Shown one piece after another: positions 61,452 through 64,000 of a DNA stretch of 64,000 nt. Source of the stretch: an uncultured Cohaesibacter sp. Its GTDB lineage: Bacteria > Pseudomonadota > Alphaproteobacteria > Rhizobiales > Cohaesibacteraceae. The translations under genes were made by a program, and so were the position numbers. Under the pieces are notes generated by a model. It was not told where the DNA came from. It saw only the letters and a program-made list of their open reading frames with translations, and searched no databases. The DNA lies in NCBI RefSeq assembly GCF_963677725.1, contig NZ_OY782507.1:1922001-1986000 (forward strand), read 5' to 3'. Position 1 is the stretch's first letter; every line of letters begins with the position of its first letter.

Positions 61452-62443
61452 TCCTTCCTTAAATAGCTGATTAGTATCTTGATATGATGAGACCGCAGGA
61501 TCATTACCGCGATCAGGAACAATCCCCACACGGCAGTGGCGAGGTGCTGATTGGCACCGACAAGATTGAGACCTGACGACAGGATCTGCAGAATGAAAAG
61601 TGAGATGACCACAGGCACGACCCGGCCATGACCGCCGAAGGGGTCGACCCCGCCCAGAAAGCAGGCCAGCACGGTGATCAAAAGCAATGCCTCGCCGTGA
61701 CCGACACGGACCGAGTTGAAGCGCGCTGCCATCAGAATGCCAGCGATGGCACAGAGCAAACCCGAAAGGGCATAGATCAGCACCAAAGTGCGTTTGGTAT
61801 GCAAGCCCGCATATTCGGCGGCCTGAATGTTGGAGCCGGTCATATAGACCGAGAAGCCGTGACGGGTGCGTTTGAGCAGGATATGCCAGGCCGCTGCAAC
61901 CAACAGAAACAGGATGAACGGAACCGGAATACCCAACAGGCTGCCGTGGCCGAGCACCCGCATATAGTCGGGAAAGCCGGAAATATCGCCACCACGGGTG
62001 AGAAATTCACCCAAGCCTCTGAGAAAGACCATCATGGCCAACGACACCAGAATCGGGTGTGCGCCGATATAGGCGACAATTGCGCCGATGACGGCACCGG
62101 CCAGCATCCCAACCGCAATGGCAGCAATGACGCCAATGATAAAAGCCTCGATGCCAGCGTCCGGGCCACCAAATTGCAGCAGAACCCAAGCCAGCGTCAG
62201 CCCTGAAATATTGGCGGTATAGATGATTGCCAGATTGAGCCCGCCAGACAGGAGTGGCCCAAGCATGGCAAGGGTCAAAAAGCCAAGCAATGGCAATTGA
62301 TATCCCATGGAAGACAGGCTGGGGGCAGTCAGGAACTGAGGCGCGGCCAGACTGAAAGTTCCACCGATCAACAGCAGCAACACCAGCAGGCTGGCAGTTT
62401 CAGAGCCGAAGATAGAGGTGCCTTTTGAAGGTTTCTTGCTCAT
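61448..62443 (-). CDS. sugar ABC transporter permease (RbsC/FrcC type)
   Basis: 331 residues from the ATG at 62443, which has GGGAGG upstream. About nine hydrophobic segments. Family motifs: LSGGLNLAIIYTANISGLTLAW near residue 75, GAVIGAIVAYIGAHPILVSLAMMVFLRGLGEFLTRGG near 125, and VRVGHGEALLLITVLACFLGGVDPFGGHG near 255. One of two permeases for the same ATPase. A longer upstream frame exists but runs through the neighbouring permease gene. Confidence 0.92.
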   Translation of the reverse strand: MSKKPSKGTSIFGSETASLLVLLLLIGGTFSLAAPQFLTAPSLSSMGYQLPLLGFLTLAMLGPLLSGGLNLAIIYTANISGLTLAWVLLQFGGPDAGIEAFIIGVIAAIAVGMLAGAVIGAIVAYIGAHPILVSLAMMVFLRGLGEFLTRGGDISGFPDYMRVLGHGSLLGIPVPFILFLLVAAAWHILLKRTRHGFSVYMTGSNIQAAEYAGLHTKRTLVLIYALSGLLCAIAGILMAARFNSVRVGHGEALLLITVLACFLGGVDPFGGHGRVVPVVISLFILQILSSGLNLVGANQHLATAVWGLFLIAVMILRSHHIKILISYLRKE

Positions 62444-63435
62444 TTTGCTGCCTCCCTTCCGAGTTTGAAGAGATCGGAGAAATTGACGTTCGATGTGGAG
62501 ATCGCCACGAGAATGGCGGCACCAATGATCATCTGGAAGGCGAAAGGCGACACGCCGAGCAGGTTGAGGCCATTCTGGGTCACGGCGACAAACATCACGC
62601 CAATGACACAGCCAAGGATCGACCCCTTGCCGCCGCCAAGGCGGGCACCCCCCAAGACCACAGCGGCAAGGACATCCAGCTCGCGACCGAACAGGGCGTT
62701 GGGAACCACTTCCTGCACGATATTGACCTGCATGAGACCGGCAATCCCTGCCATCATGCCCATCCAGCCAAAGGCCAGCGCCTGCATGGCAGCCAGATTG
62801 ACCCCGGCCCGCCGCGCCCCTTCGGGATTGTCGCCAAAGGCATATAGCTGTCGGCCAAGGTTGGTGCGGCGAATGAGGATCCATGTGGCAATGACGCAGA
62901 CAATCATCACTCCGACCGAGAGATTGAGCTCGGCCCAAGAACCATCGGCCAGTTCATGCTCGAAAATAAAGATTCGATCGGTCAGCCAATCGGGCAGATC
63001 ATAGATGCTGCGGCCCTTGGTGAAGAACATCAGCAGGCCGAAAAAAGCATTGTAGGTGGCGATGGTGATGACGATCGTGACCACCCGGAAGGTGTGGATC
63101 AGGATCATGTTGATCAGGCCAAGGCCGATGCCAATGACGGCACAGATGGCAAGGCCAACAACCCAGTTGCCGCCACCAAGGGAGAAAAGAATCTGGACGC
63201 CGACATATTGCACCACCGAGGATGCCACGGCGAAGGAAATGTCGATCCCGCCTGCAATCAGCACAACGAGCAGGCCAACGGCCCAGATGAGGTTGATCGC
63301 ATTGTTGTTGAGAAGCGAGGTCAGATTGACCAAGGTGAAGAAAGTGTCTGTCAAAACGGACAGAGCAAGGCAGATGGCTAGAAGGACCACGGCCATGCGG
63401 ACTTCGATCTTGTTGTCACGCAGGAAGCTATGCAT
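62440..63435 (-). CDS. sugar ABC transporter permease (RbsC/FrcC type)
   Basis: 331 residues from the ATG at 63435 (GGAGGAGCG upstream). About nine hydrophobic segments with LIAGGIDISFAVASSVVQYVGV near residue 58 and GRELDVLAAVVLGGARLGGGKGSILGCVIGV near 255, the family's two signature regions. Overlaps the next permease by 4 bases and the ATPase by 8. Forms a heterodimeric channel with the permease encoded downstream. Confidence 0.93.
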   Translation of the reverse strand: MHSFLRDNKIEVRMAVVLLAICLALSVLTDTFFTLVNLTSLLNNNAINLIWAVGLLVVLIAGGIDISFAVASSVVQYVGVQILFSLGGGNWVVGLAICAVIGIGLGLINMILIHTFRVVTIVITIATYNAFFGLLMFFTKGRSIYDLPDWLTDRIFIFEHELADGSWAELNLSVGVMIVCVIATWILIRRTNLGRQLYAFGDNPEGARRAGVNLAAMQALAFGWMGMMAGIAGLMQVNIVQEVVPNALFGRELDVLAAVVLGGARLGGGKGSILGCVIGVMFVAVTQNGLNLLGVSPFAFQMIIGAAILVAISTSNVNFSDLFKLGREAAK

Positions 63436-64000
63436 AGATCCGCTCCTCCAGCTGTGGCACCGTAATGTCGTGGGGATTGTATTCATCAATGATGCGGCCA
63501 TCGGCCATATGCAGAATGCGGTCCGAATGGAACATCACCTCGGTGACTTCGTCTGAGATGAGCAGAATGGCAAGACCATTCTCGGCCAGCCTGCGCACAA
63601 TGCGGAAGATCCCGGCGCGGGCACCAACATCGACGCCGACCGTCGGGCTGTCGAGAATGAGCAATTTCGGATCGGTTGCCAGCCATTTGGCCAGAACCAC
63701 CTTCTGCTGGTTGCCACCGGACAAGGACGAAATCGGGTCGTCCTGATGGCCAATCTTGACACCAAGATCCTTGATCCAGCTGCTGACCAACTGTTCTTTC
63801 TTGGTCATGGAAATGAGCGGCACTTTCATTAAGAGCTTTTGCAGCACCGAGATGACTGTATTGTCGGCAATGGATTGCTTTTGCAGCAAGCCCAACGTCA
63901 ACCGATCTTCGGAGACATAGGCCATGCCCTTGCGGATTGCTTCACGGATGGAGGATGGAGCATAGGACTGACCGTCAAGGGTCATCGAGCCGCTGTCGTT
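63428..64000 (-). CDS. sugar ABC transporter ATPase (RbsA type), 3' part only
   Basis: The frame is open to the window edge, so the gene begins beyond 64000; about 190 codons of the C-terminal half are present. This is the second nucleotide-binding domain of the double-domain sugar ATPases: IREAIRKGMAYVSEDRLTLGLL, signature LSGGNQQKVVLAKWLA, Walker B LLILDSPTVGVDVGARAGIF, and the switch region LLISDEVTEVMFHSDRILHMADGRI. The catalytic glutamate of Walker B (usually DEPT) is DSPT here, as is common in the degenerate second half of this family. A methionine codon near 63985 is internal, not the start. Confidence 0.93.
   Translation of the reverse strand, partial: NDSGSMTLDGQSYAPSSIREAIRKGMAYVSEDRLTLGLLQKQSIADNTVISVLQKLLMKVPLISMTKKEQLVSSWIKDLGVKIGHQDDPISSLSGGNQQKVVLAKWLATDPKLLILDSPTVGVDVGARAGIFRIVRRLAENGLAILLISDEVTEVMFHSDRILHMADGRIIDEYNPHDITVPQLEERIYA

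Noticed and set aside
1-64000. tRNA, rRNA, CRISPR, insertion sequences, phage genes, att sites
   Set aside because: Looked for throughout; no clover-leaf-like run, transposase, integrase or regularly spaced repeats seen by eye. A covariance-model scan would settle small RNA genes.

Overview
The window is a chromosomal stretch of an alphaproteobacterium, most likely a marine or saline member of the Hyphomicrobiales (Rhizobiales). This rests on gene content: a complete polyol operon in the order smoE-F-G-K-S-mtlK known from Rhodobacter, the three-gene N-acetylglutaminylglutamine amide (NAGGN) osmolyte cluster, several TRAP and ABC uptake systems, an FrcK-type kinase next to a sugar ABC transporter, and a possible Irr-type iron box. 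A genus cannot be fixed from the sequence alone. I saw no rRNA or tRNA gene, CRISPR array, phage or insertion sequence. Coding is dense, with many 4-base ATGA overlaps.

Layout. 1-3011: end of a TRAP transporter operon with 6-phosphogluconate dehydrogenase. 3052-3765: unknown exported protein. 3945-7495: GntR regulator plus a full TRAP transporter (minus strand). 7739-11911: amidohydrolase with a frameshifted tail, then a polar amino-acid type ABC transporter. 12000-16765: NAGGN osmolyte trio (minus strand). 17017-19225: NikR-like regulator, exact NikR operator, and NikK-like and NikL-like exported proteins. 19530-21116: GGDEF-EAL protein. 21247-28889: mannitol/sorbitol operon with its LacI regulator. 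29286-30588: Tat-exported MsrB and a DUF938 methyltransferase. 30589-31783: gene-poor stretch. 31784-33610: GTP-type PEP carboxykinase. 34036-36436: second amino-acid type ABC transporter. 36569-45253: CorC/CNNM-like protein, a four-gene redox operon, a host-attachment-family protein, a zinc-ribbon metallopeptidase and a membrane EEP-family hydrolase. 45365-50402: FGGY kinase, SDR, FAD oxidase and a divergent RpiR/SIS regulator. 50432-51238: metallophosphatase. 51514-55252: Fbp/Afu-like ABC transporter. 55249-58288: feoA-feoB-Cys-rich protein. 58540-59837: two exported proteins divergent from feo, one of them DUF4198. 59930-64000: sugar ABC transporter with a TIM-barrel epimerase and an FrcK-like kinase, running off the window end.

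How it fits together. Most of the window is uptake and first-step catabolism of polyols, sugars, sugar acids and amino acids, with local regulators (GntR, LacI, RpiR) whose likely operators are visible as palindromes. Osmoprotection, envelope oxidative repair and metal supply are added to this.

The most interesting part is metal handling. A NikR homologue keeps the DNA-contacting residues and sits beside a perfect GTATGA-N16-TCATAC operator, yet has none of the four canonical nickel ligands and carries a histidine-rich tail instead. A DUF4198 protein of the NikK type is found both in that nickel-type locus and again divergent from the Feo iron system, each time with a small exported partner. 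This suggests a reusable periplasmic metal-delivery module.
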